Shown piece after piece: positions 1 through 8,925 of a stretch of 33,390 bases of DNA. Position numbers and translations under genes: made by a program. The stretch lies in NCBI RefSeq assembly GCF_001423905.1, contig NZ_LMPQ01000011.1:48455-81844 (forward strand), given 5' to 3'. The notes below the pieces were generated by a model. That model saw only the letters and a list, made by a program, of their open reading frames with translations, searched no databases and had not been told where the DNA came from. The first letter of the stretch is position 1; every line of letters starts with the position of its first letter. The stretch is from Frigoribacterium sp. Leaf186 (lineage in GTDB: Bacteria > Actinomycetota > Actinomycetes > Actinomycetales > Microbacteriaceae).

Positions 1-69
1 CCGAACCGGCGCGGGCCGCGTCCCCACCTCCGCAACCGACCCACCCCCACCCGAGCGAGAGAGCACACC

Positions 70-1524
70 ATGTCCCTGCACACGAAGGCCGCCGACGGCG
101 GAGAGCTGAGCAACCAGCAGCAACTCGAGCAGTACGGCTACAAGCAAGAGCTGAAGCGGTCGGTGTCGACCGGCGACCTGCTGATCTACGGCCTGATCTT
201 CATGGTGCCGATCGCGCCCTGGGCGATCTTCGGCACCGTCTACAACGCCTCGTCGGGCATGGTGCCGCTCGTCTACCTGGTCGGCCTCGTCGCGATGATC
301 TTCACGGCGCTCGCCTACGCGCAGATGGCCAAGTCGATCCCGCTGGCCGGTTCGGTCTTCTCGTACGTGGGCCGTGGCATCCACCCCGTCGCCGGGTTCT
401 TCGCCGGCTGGGCGATCCTGCTCGACTACCTGCTCGTGCCGACGCTGCTCTACGTCTTCGCCGCCGAGTCGATGATCGGCATCTTCCCCGGCACCGCCCG
501 CTGGATGTGGGCACTGATCTTCGTCGCGATCAACACCGCGGTGAACCTGCTGGGCATCAGCTCGATCAAGCTGATGAACCGGGTGTTCCTCGCGATCGAG
601 GTCGTCTTCATCGTGATCTTCGTCATCATCGCGGTGACGGCCCTCAACGGCGGCACCATCCCCGGCGCCGAGTTCACCACCGACCCGGTCTGGGACTCCA
701 GCAAGGTCACCGCACCCCTGATCGCGTCCGCGCTGTCGATCGCCGTGCTGAGCTTCTTGGGCTTCGACGGCATCTCGACCCTCGCCGAAGAGAGCACCGG
801 CAAGCGCGGCGGGGCCGGCAAGGCCATGATCATCGCCCTGTTCATCGTCGCGTTCTGCTTCGTGCTGCAGACCTGGCTCGCCAGTGCGCTCGCCGCGGGC
901 CGCGACTCGTTCCCCGAGGGGGAGGCCGGCAACGCCTTCTTCGACCTCGTGCGCGAGGCCTCGAACAGCGGCTGGGCGACGGCGTTCTTCGTCGTCAACG
1001 TGCTCGCCGTCGGCATCGCCAACGCCATGGCCGCGCAGGCCGCGACCTCGCGCCTGCTGTTCTCGATGAGCCGCGACGGGCAGCTGCCCGCGTTCCTCTC
1101 GCGGATCAACACGCGCCAGGTGCCGCAGGCGGCCATCCTCGTCGTGTCGGCGCTGTCGGCCGTGCTCGTGCTGTTCTTCGTCGGCCAGATCGACGTCATC
1201 TCGTCGCTGGTCAACTTCGGGGCACTGTTCGGCTTCATGCTGCTGCACGTGTCGGTGGTCGTCCACTACGTCGTCAAGAAGAAGTCGCGCAACTGGTTGC
1301 TGCACCTCGTCGTGCCCGTGGTCGGGTTCGTGATCATCGGTTACGTGCTGGTCAACGCCGCACCAGCGGCCAAGATCGGCGGGCTGATCTGGCTCGTCGT
1401 CGGCGCCGGGGTCTTCTTCTACTACCGCAGCCGAGGAGGCGCGGCGCCGACCCTCGGGCAGGGTGCCGACGACGCCGCGGTCGCGTCCACCCCCGCCACC
1501 GACTCCGAGCGGCACGACGCATGA
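70..1524 (+). CDS. APC-superfamily amino acid permease
   Basis: A 484-residue polytopic inner-membrane protein with about 12 hydrophobic segments. The first segments begin near residue 37 (LLIYGLIFMVPIAPW) and continue through a glycine-rich stretch typical of the APC amino acid/polyamine/organocation family (AGSVFSYVGRGIHPVAGFFAGW). It is likely to import an amino acid or amine by proton symport; the substrate cannot be read from sequence. The C-terminus is a charged cytoplasmic tail (residues about 460-484). The ATG follows a purine-rich GAGAGA stretch. The stop overlaps the start of the acetamidase/formamidase-like gene as ATGA, so the two are probably translationally coupled and the transported compound may be an amide or a precursor of one. 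The promoter lies upstream of the window or within its first 69 bases. Family confident, substrate unknown. Confidence 0.9.
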   Translation: MSLHTKAADGGELSNQQQLEQYGYKQELKRSVSTGDLLIYGLIFMVPIAPWAIFGTVYNASSGMVPLVYLVGLVAMIFTALAYAQMAKSIPLAGSVFSYVGRGIHPVAGFFAGWAILLDYLLVPTLLYVFAAESMIGIFPGTARWMWALIFVAINTAVNLLGISSIKLMNRVFLAIEVVFIVIFVIIAVTALNGGTIPGAEFTTDPVWDSSKVTAPLIASALSIAVLSFLGFDGISTLAEESTGKRGGAGKAMIIALFIVAFCFVLQTWLASALAAGRDSFPEGEAGNAFFDLVREASNSGWATAFFVVNVLAVGIANAMAAQAATSRLLFSMSRDGQLPAFLSRINTRQVPQAAILVVSALSAVLVLFFVGQIDVISSLVNFGALFGFMLLHVSVVVHYVVKKKSRNWLLHLVVPVVGFVIIGYVLVNAAPAAKIGGLIWLVVGAGVFFYYRSRGGAAPTLGQGADDAAVASTPATDSERHDA

Positions 1525-2561
1525 CCGCCGCGGGTTCTGCCGGCGACGGCGCTGCTGCCGAGGGCGCCGGGACCGACCCGGGGGCCGGGGCCTCCGTCGG
1601 GGAGCCGACCCGCGCCTCCTCGGGGCCACGGCACGACGGCATCGACCACTTCCTCGGCAAGGAGCACGGCCGCCCGGGCTTCACCGCCTCGGTCGAGCCG
1701 GCGCTGCGCATCGAACCCGGGACGGGCGAGCGCATCGGCTTCGAGACGAGCGACGCGGTCTACGCCGAGCTGCACGAGCACCACGACCTGGCGAAGCTGT
1801 CGGTGCCGATCAACCCGGTCACCGGGCCGGTCTACGTCGAGGGCGCGAAGCCGGGCGACGCGCTCGCCGTGACGGTGCACGAGATCCGGCTGATCGAGCA
1901 CGGCTGGTCGGTCAGCCTGCCCGGGTCGGGTGCGCTGCAGCACGTGATGGGCGACGAGATGTTCACCCGTCGCGTGCCGATCGACTCCGACGGGGTGCAC
2001 GTCACCGACCGGCACGTGTTCGACGCGCGGCCCATGATCGGCTGCATGGGCACCGCTCCGGCCGAGGGCGAGAACTCGACGATCATGCCCGCGTACCCCC
2101 AGGGCGGCAACATGGACGTCACCGAGAACACGGTCGGCTCGACGGTCTACCTGCCGGTGATGGTCGAGGGCGCGTACCTCTCGATCGGCGACGTGCACGC
2201 GATCATGGCCGAGGGCGAGTCGTCGTTCGTGGCGATCGAGGCCGAGGGCACCGCCGTCGTCTCGGTCGACCTCGTGCCCGGGCTCGGTCTGCGGGCGCCG
2301 CGCATCGAGACCGCCGACGACTGGATCTTCGTCGGCCTGGGCGACCCGGTGCAGGAGAGCGTCCGGCGCGGCTACGAGGACGCCTTCTCGTTCTTGGTCG
2401 ACGACCACGGCTGGTCGCGCGGCGACGCCTACGCCGTGCTCAGCGCGGTCGGGCACTCGCGGCTCGGCGGGCCGACCGGCTCGGCGGCGCCCGACCCGCT
2501 GCACCCGTTCGCCGCCGTCGGCGCCGTCACGCTGCACCGCGTCCCCAAGAGCGTCCTCTAG
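1521..2561 (+). CDS. Acetamidase/formamidase family protein
   Basis: A 346-residue cytoplasmic amidohydrolase of the FmdA/AmdA family, which hydrolyses short-chain amides to ammonia and a carboxylate. Family landmarks are the GGNMD motif near residue 195 followed by a VGSTVYLPVMVEGAYLSIGD strand. The usual D-H-A-x-x-G-D-G-E segment reads DVHAIMAEGE here, so the GDG part is altered and the substrate may differ. The first 35 or so residues are a low-complexity Ala/Gly/Pro extension not expected in the family core. The start is ATG at 1521, overlapping the permease stop by 4 bp (ATGA). This coupling suggests an uptake-plus-hydrolysis unit for a nitrogen source. A strong palindrome at 2622-2685 follows the gene and probably ends transcription. 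Exact substrate unknown. Confidence 0.85.
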   Translation: MTAAGSAGDGAAAEGAGTDPGAGASVGEPTRASSGPRHDGIDHFLGKEHGRPGFTASVEPALRIEPGTGERIGFETSDAVYAELHEHHDLAKLSVPINPVTGPVYVEGAKPGDALAVTVHEIRLIEHGWSVSLPGSGALQHVMGDEMFTRRVPIDSDGVHVTDRHVFDARPMIGCMGTAPAEGENSTIMPAYPQGGNMDVTENTVGSTVYLPVMVEGAYLSIGDVHAIMAEGESSFVAIEAEGTAVVSVDLVPGLGLRAPRIETADDWIFVGLGDPVQESVRRGYEDAFSFLVDDHGWSRGDAYAVLSAVGHSRLGGPTGSAAPDPLHPFAAVGAVTLHRVPKSVL

Positions 2562-2621
2562 CGCACGCCGCGGCGGGCGGGGTCGCGCCGCGGGCGGGGC
2601 GTCGCGCGGCGCCGCTCCGCA

Positions 2622-2685
2622 TCGCACCGCCGACTGGACGTCGCACCGCCGCATTCGGCGGTGCGACGTCCAGGTGACGGTGCGA
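2622..2685. repeat. Intergenic palindrome family, copy A (terminator-like)
   Basis: A 64-bp near-palindrome. The inner 17-bp perfect stem is at 2635-2651 and 2656-2672 with a 4-nt loop (CATT). A second outer 8-bp stem (TCGCACCG at 2622-2629, CGGTGCGA at 2678-2685) is separated from it by 5-nt internal loops. It lies between the convergent ends of the amidase gene and the lipoprotein gene, so it may serve as a bidirectional terminator, although there is no U-tract. Its half-site CACCGCCGACTGGACG matches the family seen at 6270, 7491, 22487 and 31452. Confidence 0.8.
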
Positions 2686-2705
2686 CAGGCCCGGGAGGCG
2701 CGGCG

Positions 2706-3413
2706 TCAGCCCCAGAGGCGCGTCGCGATCGAGCCGATCAGGTCGTCGGTCGGCACGTTCGTCTGGTCGACGGTGACGACGACGTCGTCCCTCACCCAGT
2801 AGGTCTGGGTGCGGTCGACCGGGTACTGCGGGTCGGGCGTGACGAGCTGGCAGCTGCGACCCTCGTGGAGTGCGGTGCAGGTGTAGCCCTCGGACGCGAA
2901 GCCGTCGAGGGCCGCGGCGCCGGCCGCCGGTTCGAGGTGGCCCATCGCGACCGAGATGCCCGAGACGTCGGAGCGCGGGTCACGCCAGAGGCACGACAGC
3001 TCGGTCGCCACCGCGACGACGTCGCGGGCGGTGGCCCCGGCGGCCGGGGTGGACGGCGTCACCACGCCCGAGCTGGTGCCCGAGCCGCCGAACTCGACCG
3101 GGTTGAGGGGGATGTCGCCGAAGGTCGAGGCGTAAGTCGCCTGGTCGACGATCTCGGTGCAGTCGGTCGGCACGGCGACGGGGCCGGACCCGCCGGGGTC
3201 GGTCGCGGTCGGCTCGGGCGTCGGCGTGCCCGACGGGGTGGCCGTCGGGGTGGCCGTCGACGACGCGGTCGGGCCGGTCGACGCCGAGCCGGACGCCGAC
3301 GGGTCGGGGGTCGCGCCGCCGGGGCCGGGCGTGCAGCCGGTCGCGAGGGCCAGGACGAGGCCGATGGTCGCCCCCGTGGTGATCGCCGTGTGCTTCGTGG
3401 TCGTGTGCGTCAT
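2706..3413 (-). CDS. Secreted lipoprotein of unknown function
   Basis: A 235-residue predicted lipoprotein. It has a short polar N-terminus, a hydrophobic stretch (residues about 10-24) and a lipobox LATGC with the lipidated cysteine at residue 27. A Pro/Ser/Thr/Ala-rich linker runs to about residue 75, as in wall-spanning actinobacterial lipoproteins. The C-terminal globular domain contains several cysteines (DCTEI, LSCLW, YTCTA, RSCQL) that could form disulfides outside the membrane. The domain somewhat resembles the DUF3558-type lipoproteins, but I cannot assign it. The ATG start is supported by AGGAGG eight bases upstream. The gene interrupts the permease/amidase and prp genes on the opposite strand. 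A possible -10 (TACCGT, minus strand, 3464-3459) lies about 45 nt upstream. Confidence 0.85.
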   Translation of the reverse strand: MTHTTTKHTAITTGATIGLVLALATGCTPGPGGATPDPSASGSASTGPTASSTATPTATPSGTPTPEPTATDPGGSGPVAVPTDCTEIVDQATYASTFGDIPLNPVEFGGSGTSSGVVTPSTPAAGATARDVVAVATELSCLWRDPRSDVSGISVAMGHLEPAAGAAALDGFASEGYTCTALHEGRSCQLVTPDPQYPVDRTQTYWVRDDVVVTVDQTNVPTDDLIGSIATRLWG

Positions 3414-3653
3414 GATCGTGCCCTCCTGCTCGTCGACGACCGGTGCTCGTCGACTCCGACGGTACCGATCGGTCTGCCCCGCGGACTCGTCCGTCAGGAT
3501 GACCTGGGCCCCGCGCGGGTCACGATCGCGTCACGGCGGCGGCTCGGCCCCGGTCCGGCACGGGATGCGAGACTGGTCGGCAACGACACGGCCGTCACCG
3601 ACGACGGCGCACGGCGGGCCCGACGAGGTCCGCCCCACCAGAGAGGGTGGCCG

Positions 3654-5312
3654 ATGAGCACGCAGCACCAGCAGGCGTCCGAGCACGAGCACGAGGCCGG
3701 GGCGACGACCGACGCGGGTGGCGGGGTCGACGCGACCCGCGCCTCCTCGTCCGGGGTGACGGGTGGGCCGACCGCCCCGACGGCCGACCTCGTGGTGCAC
3801 ACCGTGCGCGTGCACCGCAGCGACGAGCCGCTGGCCCGCGAGGACGAGCTCGCCTGGCGCCTGGCCGCGCTCGCGACCGACGCCGCCCCGATCGACGACG
3901 ACGTCACCGAGATGGTGATCAACCGCCTGATCGACAACGCCGCGGTCTCGGCCGCGTCGCTGCTGCGCGCCCCGGTCGCGGTCGCCCGCGACCAGGCGCT
4001 GGCGCACCCGCCGACCACGGGAGGCGCGGGCTCGCAGGTCACGGGCGTCGCGCCCGAGCACCCCGTCTCGCCCGAGTGGGCCGCCTGGGCGAACGGGGTC
4101 GCCGTGCGCGAGCTCGACTTCCACGACACGTTCCTCGCGGCGGAGTACTCGCACCCGGGCGACAACGTCCCGGCCCTCGTCGCCGTGGCACAGCACCGCG
4201 GGCTCGACGGCGCGGCCCTGCTGCGCGGCATCGTGACCGGGTACGAGGTGCAGGTCGACCTCGTCCGCGCCATCAGCCTGCACGCCCACAAGATCGACCA
4301 CGTCGCCCACCTCGGGCCGTCGGTCGCCGCCGGGCTCGGCACGATGCTCGGGCTGTCGACCGAGGTGGTCCACCAGGCGATCGGCCAGGCGCTGCACACG
4401 ACGACCGCCACGCGGCAGTCCCGCAAGGGCGCGATCTCGTCGTGGAAGGCCTACGCCCCGGCGTACGCCGGCAAGGCCGCGGTCGAGGCCGTCGACCGGG
4501 CGATGCGCGGGCAGGGCAGCCCTGCGCCGATCTACGAGGGCGAGGACGGCGTGATCGCCTGGCTGCTCGACGGGCCCACCGGTTCGTACGACGTGCCGCT
4601 GCCGGCGCCGGGGGCGTCGAAGCGGGGCATCCTCGACACCTACACGAAAGAGCACTCGGCCGAGTACCAGGCCCAGGCGTGGATCGATCTGGCCCGCCGG
4701 CTCGGCCGCTCGCACCCGGCGCTGCGCGACGCGTCACAGGTGCGGAGCATCGTGCTGCACACCAGCCACCACACCCACGTGGTGATCGGCTCGGGCGCCG
4801 GCGACCCGCAGAAGTACGACCCCACGGCCAGCCGCGAGACGCTCGACCACTCGATCCCGTACATCGTGGCCGTCGCCCTGCAGGACGGCGAGTGGCACCA
4901 CGAGCGCAGCTACGCCCCGGCCCGCGCGCAGCGGCCCGACACGGTCGACCTGTGGCAGCGCATCACCACGGCCGAAGACCCCGCGTGGACGGCCCGGTAC
5001 CACTCGACCGACCCGGCCGAGAAGGCCTTCGGCGGCCGCATCGAGGTCGAGTTCGTCGACGGCACGACCCTCGTCGACGAGATCGCCGTCGCCGACGCGC
5101 ACCCCCTCGGGGCGCGCCCCTTCGGGCGTGACGACTACGTGCGCAAGTTCCGCACGCTGGCCGAGGGCGTGCTGCCCGACGCCGAGGTCGAGCGGTTCGT
5201 CGACCTGGCCACGCGCCTCCCCTCGCTGACGGCCGACGAGGTGCGCCGGCTCGGCATCGTCGCGCCCGACGCCCTCGCGGGTGCGGCCGACCAGCCCGGC
5301 GGGCTGTTCTGA
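3654..5312 (+). CDS. prpD: 2-methylcitrate dehydratase (MmgE/PrpD family)
   Basis: A 552-residue cytoplasmic protein of the MmgE/PrpD family, which dehydrates 2-methylcitrate to 2-methyl-cis-aconitate in propionyl-CoA catabolism. Signature segments include [20 protein letters not shown], with the HPGDN substrate-loop region, the following helices [15 protein letters not shown], and [18 protein letters not shown]. The length is slightly above the usual 480-510 because of an N-terminal low-complexity extension of about 40 residues. The start is ATG at 3654, preceded by GAGAGGG four bases before; this is the only good ribosome-site start upstream of the conserved domain. The stop TGA shares one base with the next ATG (TGATG), so prpD and prpB are tightly coupled. 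Methylcitrate synthase is absent nearby. Confidence in the family is high; the exact substrate follows from the neighbouring prpB. Confidence 0.9.
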   Translation: MSTQHQQASEHEHEAGATTDAGGGVDATRASSSGVTGGPTAPTADLVVHTVRVHRSDEPLAREDELAWRLAALATDAAPIDDDVTEMVINRLIDNAAVSAASLLRAPVAVARDQALAHPPTTGGAGSQVTGVAPEHPVSPEWAAWANGVAVRELDFHDTFLAAEYSHPGDNVPALVAVAQHRGLDGAALLRGIVTGYEVQVDLVRAISLHAHKIDHVAHLGPSVAAGLGTMLGLSTEVVHQAIGQALHTTTATRQSRKGAISSWKAYAPAYAGKAAVEAVDRAMRGQGSPAPIYEGEDGVIAWLLDGPTGSYDVPLPAPGASKRGILDTYTKEHSAEYQAQAWIDLARRLGRSHPALRDASQVRSIVLHTSHHTHVVIGSGAGDPQKYDPTASRETLDHSIPYIVAVALQDGEWHHERSYAPARAQRPDTVDLWQRITTAEDPAWTARYHSTDPAEKAFGGRIEVEFVDGTTLVDEIAVADAHPLGARPFGRDDYVRKFRTLAEGVLPDAEVERFVDLATRLPSLTADEVRRLGIVAPDALAGAADQPGGLF

Positions 5313-6211
5313 TGCTGTACTCGACGGTGACCGCGGCCGACAAGCGTGCGGCGTTCCGGGCCGGGCTCGCCGACGAGCGCACGCTGACGTTCCCCGGGGC
5401 GTTCACCCCGTTGACCGCCCGCCTGATCGAGCAGAAGGGCTTCGACGGCGTCTACGTGTCGGGCGCCGTCATGGCCAACGAGCTCGGGCTGCCCGACATC
5501 GGCCTGACCACGCTGACCGAGGTGGCCACCCGCGCCGGGCAGATCGCGTCGATGACCGACCTGCCCGTGCTCGTCGACGCCGACACGGGGTTCGGCGAGC
5601 CGATGAACGTCGCCCGCACCGTGCAAGCCCTCGAGGCCGCCGGCGTGGCGGGGCTGCACGTCGAGGACCAGGTCAACCCCAAGCGCTGCGGCCACCTCGA
5701 CGGCAAGCAGGTCGTCGACGCGGCCACGGCCACCGGGCGCATCCGGGCCGCCGTCGACGCCCGACGCGACCCGTCGCTCGTGATCATGGCGCGCACCGAC
5801 GTCCGGGCGATCGACGGGCTCCAGGCGGCGGTCGACCGGGCGCAGGCCCTCGTCGACGCCGGCGCCGACGCCATCTTCGCCGAGGCGATGGCCGACCTCG
5901 GCGAGTTCGAGGCGATCTGCTCGGCGCTCGACGTGCCGGTGCTGGCCAACATGACGGAGTTCGGCAAGAGCGCACTGTTCACCCGGCAGCAGCTGCACGA
6001 CGTCGGGGTGAGCATGGTCATCCACCCGGTGTCGCTGATGCGCGCCGCGATGGGCGCGGCCGCCCGGGCCCTCGACGCCCTGGCCGCCGACGGCACGCTC
6101 GAGTCGCAGGTGCCGACCATGCAGACCCGGGCCGAGCTCTACGAGCTGATCGACTACCCCGGCTACGCACGCTTCGACGCCGGCGTCTACGACTTCACGC
6201 TGGAGGGCTGA
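5312..6211 (+). CDS. prpB: Methylisocitrate lyase
   Basis: A 299-residue member of the isocitrate lyase/PEP mutase superfamily. It cleaves 2-methylisocitrate to pyruvate and succinate, the last step of the 2-methylcitrate cycle. The catalytic loop KRCGHLDGK (near residues 124-132), the metal-binding region LVDADTGFG (about 86-94) and HVEDQ (about 115-119) are all intact. The length matches PrpB (290-305). The KRCGH form favours PrpB over oxaloacetate decarboxylase or carboxyPEP mutase. The gene starts one base into the prpD stop (TGATG), indicating translational coupling. Just after the stop there is a 13-bp direct repeat (6203-6215 and 6233-6245) and then a palindrome at 6270-6327 that probably ends the operon. 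Confidence 0.92.
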   Translation: MLYSTVTAADKRAAFRAGLADERTLTFPGAFTPLTARLIEQKGFDGVYVSGAVMANELGLPDIGLTTLTEVATRAGQIASMTDLPVLVDADTGFGEPMNVARTVQALEAAGVAGLHVEDQVNPKRCGHLDGKQVVDAATATGRIRAAVDARRDPSLVIMARTDVRAIDGLQAAVDRAQALVDAGADAIFAEAMADLGEFEAICSALDVPVLANMTEFGKSALFTRQQLHDVGVSMVIHPVSLMRAAMGAAARALDALAADGTLESQVPTMQTRAELYELIDYPGYARFDAGVYDFTLEG

Positions 6212-6269
6212 CCGGGCTAAGGGCTGAAAGCTGAGGGCTGACCGGCCGCCCGCTGACGCCGGTGCCAGA

Positions 6270-6327
6270 CACCGTCGAGTGGACAGCGCACCGCGTCATG
6301 CGGCGGCGCCTTGTCCACTCTGCGGTG
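6270..6327. repeat. Intergenic palindrome family, copy B
   Basis: Imperfect palindrome downstream of prpB. The outer arms are CACCG (6270-6274) and CGGTG (6323-6327). After a 2-nt internal loop come GAGTGGACA (6277-6285) and TGTCCACTC (6312-6320), then a less perfect GC-rich centre around CATG. It shares the half-site and architecture of the copies at 2622, 7491, 22487 and 31452. Together with copy C it brackets the AbiEi/nuclease gene at 6436-7455. Confidence 0.75.
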
Positions 6328-6435
6328 CTCGGAGCACACAGGTCGTCTCGTCCACAGGGCGCGGGAGGCAGGCGGTCGTCCACAGCGAGGTTCCGGAGGC
6401 GCGGCTGGCTTCGATCGGCGCCCGAACATCGACGG

Positions 6436-7455
6436 ATGGACGACGACCTTCCCGCTCTGATCTTCTCCGCCACGCCGGGCGCACAGTCACGTGAGGCGCG
6501 CGCCCTGCGACGCGATGCCGCTGCGGGGCGACTCGTCCGCGTCCAGAGAGGCGTCTACGTACCGTCGGAGGGCTGGGCCCGGCTGAAGCCCTGGCGTCGC
6601 CACGTCGTCCGCGTGCGGGCTGCCGTGGCCGCGCTCCCCGCCGACTGCGTCGTCTCCCACGGGTCGGCCGTCGCGGTACACGGGCTGCCGAGCGTCCAGG
6701 GCGACCCGCCCCGAGTGCACGTGATCGACCGGCGTCGGGCCTCGACCCAGACCACGCCGGTCCTCGTCAAGCACGCGGGCGGTCTCGAGGAGCACGAGGT
6801 CGAGCGGGTCGGCGACCTGCTGGTCACGAGCGAGTTGCGGACTGCCTACGACGTCGCGAGGTCGTCGGGGTTCGACGACGGCGTCCTCTGTCTCGACGGC
6901 GTGATGCGTCGTCGGCTCCTGGTCGCGGGTCGGCTTCCGAGGGTCGACGAGATGCGCGCCCGAGTCGACGATCTGCGCGACGAATTCCGGCTCCGATTCG
7001 AGGTGATGGCCGGCCGCACGGTCGGACGACGGGGTGAAGGGGCACTCGAGCGGGCGCTGTCGTTCGCCACGCCCCTGTCCGAGAACGGAGGGGAGTCGCT
7101 CGTGCGAGTCGCGTTGCATCGGCTCGGTGCGCCTCAGCCGGTCCTGCAGGAGGAGTTCTTCGACGCTCGAGGATTCGTCGGACGATGCGATTTCTTCTTC
7201 GCCGACTTCGGGCTCGTGCTCGAGTTCGACGGTTTCGGCAAGTACTCGGACCCTCGCATGCTCGCGGGCTCGTCCCCGGCCGAGGTCGTTCGACGGGAGA
7301 AGAAGCGCGAGGCTCAGCTCCTGGGGACGGGCCGGGTCCGACGCGTCGAGAGGTGCGACATCGACGACGTGCTCGATCCGCGACGGCTGGCCGCGATCGT
7401 GCGGCGTGGCGGGGTGCCGCTGCGGTCGGGCCGGGCTTCGGCGTCGTGGTCGTGA
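6436..7455 (+). CDS. AbiEi-type HTH plus DUF559/Vsr-like nuclease domain protein
   Basis: A 339-residue protein with two recognisable parts. Residues about 5-60 resemble the winged-helix N-terminal domain of AbiEi-family antitoxins (REARALRRDAAAGRLVRVQRGVYV). Residues about 215-310 resemble the DUF559/very-short-patch-repair-like endonuclease fold: GGESLVR with E220, CDFFF with D252, and VLEFDGFGKY with E263, D265 and K269, consistent with a PD-(D/E)xK active site. No AbiEii nucleotidyltransferase toxin partner is adjacent, so this is not a classical type IV toxin-antitoxin pair. The ATG at 6436 is chosen because GAACAT six bases upstream could be the -10 of a leaderless mRNA and the HTH begins right after. 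The gene is flanked by palindromes at 6270 and 7491 and looks slightly less GC-rich than its neighbours. Biological role unknown. Confidence 0.75.
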   Translation: MDDDLPALIFSATPGAQSREARALRRDAAAGRLVRVQRGVYVPSEGWARLKPWRRHVVRVRAAVAALPADCVVSHGSAVAVHGLPSVQGDPPRVHVIDRRRASTQTTPVLVKHAGGLEEHEVERVGDLLVTSELRTAYDVARSSGFDDGVLCLDGVMRRRLLVAGRLPRVDEMRARVDDLRDEFRLRFEVMAGRTVGRRGEGALERALSFATPLSENGGESLVRVALHRLGAPQPVLQEEFFDARGFVGRCDFFFADFGLVLEFDGFGKYSDPRMLAGSSPAEVVRREKKREAQLLGTGRVRRVERCDIDDVLDPRRLAAIVRRGGVPLRSGRASASWS

Positions 7456-7490
7456 GGGTGCGGTGTCTGTACGGGGTGGGCGGCGTCGCG

Positions 7491-7560
7491 GCACCGAACC
7501 GCCGAGTGGACAAGGCGCCGTGTCGTGCGGCGGCGTGGTGTCCACTCGGCGGTGCGGTGC
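7491..7560. repeat. Intergenic palindrome family, copy C
   Basis: A 70-bp element between the convergent ends of the AbiEi/nuclease gene and the M20 peptidase gene. The outer stem is GCACCG (7491-7496) with CGGTGC (7555-7560). After a 2-nt internal loop comes a perfect 14-bp stem, CCGCCGAGTGGACA (7499-7512) with its complement at 7539-7552. The centre contains CGCCG and CGGCG, which can also pair. It may act as a bidirectional terminator; a GGAGGCGCG copy follows at 7566. Confidence 0.8.
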
Positions 7561-7585
7561 GGTGCAGGAGGCGCGGGCGGGGCGG

Positions 7586-8797
7586 TCAGGCGAGGTCGGC
7601 GAGCAGGGCGGTGACGAACTCGGTCCGCTCGACCATGCCGCGCACGCTGATCCACTCGTGGCGGGCGTGGGCACCGCCGCCGACGCCGCCCACCCCGTCG
7701 AGCACGGCCAGGCCGAGCGCCGCCGCGAAGTTGCCGTCGCTCGCACCGCCGACCGACACCTCGCGCAGCTCGAAGCCGAGCGACGACGCGACCCCTGCGG
7801 CTCGTTCGTACAGGGCGCCGGTCGCGGCCGAGCGTTCCATCGGCGGGCGGTTCCAGCCACCGGTGACCGTCACGGACGCCTCGGGGTCGTGCGCGGTCAG
7901 CCCCGCGAACACCCGCTCGATGCGCTCGGCCTCGGCGGTCGAGGTGACGCGGACGTCGACCATGGCCCGGGCGTACCCGGCCTTCACGTTGGTGCGGGTG
8001 CCGCCCTGCAGGACTCCCACGTTGAGCGAGGTGCCCGCGTCGAAGTCGGCGGCCGCGTGCAGCGTCATGACGACCCGGGCGATCTCGTCGACGGCGCTGG
8101 CACCCGAGCGCGGGTGGAGCCCCGCGTGGACCTCGACCCCGAAGGCCTCGACCTCGAAGATGCCGACGCCCTTGCGGGCGGTCTTGACGGCGCCGTCGGC
8201 GGCGGACTCGAAGACGAACACCGCGCCTCCTCGTCCGCACTCGCGCTCGATCGCGTCGCGCGAGGCGATGCTGCCGACCTCCTCGTCGCCGTTGAGCAGC
8301 AGGCGGACGTTCGGGCGGGGCAGCCCCAGCCGGTCGCCGACGGCGAGGGCGTTGCCGAGCTGGATCAGCCCGGACTTCATGTCGAAGACCCCGGGGCCGG
8401 TCATGCGGTCGCCCTCGACGGTCACGGGCCAGGTGGCCGTCGTGCCCTCGGACCACACCGTGTCGTAGTGGCAGAGCGCCGACACCCACTCGGTCGACCC
8501 CGACGGCGACGGGTAGTCGAGCGTGACGGTGTCGCCGTAGCCCTCGACGACGTGCACGCGTCGGTCGGCGGGAGGGCCGACGGTCTCGCCGAGCCAGGCC
8601 TCGATCCAGCGGAGCCCCGCCTCGAGCAGGTCGACGTCGTCGGACGGCGTCTCGAGGCTCGCGTACGTCGTCAGGTCGGCCACCATCGCGTCGAGGCGCG
8701 CCTCGACCTCGCGGCGCAGGGCGGTGACCTGGTCGGGCTGCAGGGCGTCGGGGCTCACGGTCTCGCTCTCGTCGGGCCCGCCGTGGTTCGCGAGCAT
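7586..8797 (-). CDS. M20-family metallopeptidase (glutamate carboxypeptidase-like)
   Basis: A 403-residue zinc-dependent peptidase/amidohydrolase of family M20, closest in pattern to carboxypeptidase G2-like members. Visible metal and catalytic positions are CHYDTVW (H110, D112), GPGVFDMKSG (D139), NGDEEVGS (E172, E173), FES (E197) and a C-terminal HARHEW (H377 with E381). The segment between E197 and H377 is the lid or dimerisation domain. There is no signal peptide, so it is probably cytoplasmic. Substrates in this family are N-acyl amino acids or peptides with a free carboxylate; the actual one is not determinable. ATG at 8797 is preceded by TGAGAT at six bases, a possible leaderless -10. 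A GTG at residue 14 is an alternative start. It is a single gene, convergent with the AbiEi-like gene. Confidence 0.88.
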   Translation of the reverse strand: MLANHGGPDESETVSPDALQPDQVTALRREVEARLDAMVADLTTYASLETPSDDVDLLEAGLRWIEAWLGETVGPPADRRVHVVEGYGDTVTLDYPSPSGSTEWVSALCHYDTVWSEGTTATWPVTVEGDRMTGPGVFDMKSGLIQLGNALAVGDRLGLPRPNVRLLLNGDEEVGSIASRDAIERECGRGGAVFVFESAADGAVKTARKGVGIFEVEAFGVEVHAGLHPRSGASAVDEIARVVMTLHAAADFDAGTSLNVGVLQGGTRTNVKAGYARAMVDVRVTSTAEAERIERVFAGLTAHDPEASVTVTGGWNRPPMERSAATGALYERAAGVASSLGFELREVSVGGASDGNFAAALGLAVLDGVGGVGGGAHARHEWISVRGMVERTEFVTALLADLA

Positions 8798-8837
8798 CTG
8801 ACCATCTCACTCCCACGGGCGTGGCGGCGACCGGCCG

Positions 8838-8890
8838 GGAGGCGCGGCGGCGGACCCGAGGAGGCGCGGCAGCGGACCCGAGGAGGCGCG
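8838..8890. repeat. 22-bp tandem repeat containing GGAGGCGCG
   Basis: Two full 22-bp units (8838-8859 and 8860-8881) and the start of a third (8882-8890). Each begins with GGAGGCGCGG, and the two full units end with CGGACCCGA. It sits between the divergent M20 and sbcD starts, just upstream of the candidate sbcD -10. This is one of the densest clusters of the window-wide GGAGGCGCG motif. Confidence 0.85.
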
Positions 8891-8914
8891 GCCGGCTCTG
8901 TCGGAGGCCCCCGA

Positions 8915-8920
8915 TACAGT
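8915..8920 (+). promoter_or_regulatory. Candidate -10 box of sbcDC
   Basis: TACAGT, matching the actinobacterial TANNNT -10 form, 84 bases before the sbcD GTG. Transcription would start at about 8926, exactly where the 12-bp repeat array begins. No convincing -35 is visible. Confidence 0.45.
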
Positions 8921-8925
8921 CGGGG

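Noticed and set aside
6203-6245. 13-bp direct repeat after prpB as an attachment or transposon target site
   Set aside because: The repeats are only 30 bases apart with nothing between, which fits local slippage better than an insertion footprint.
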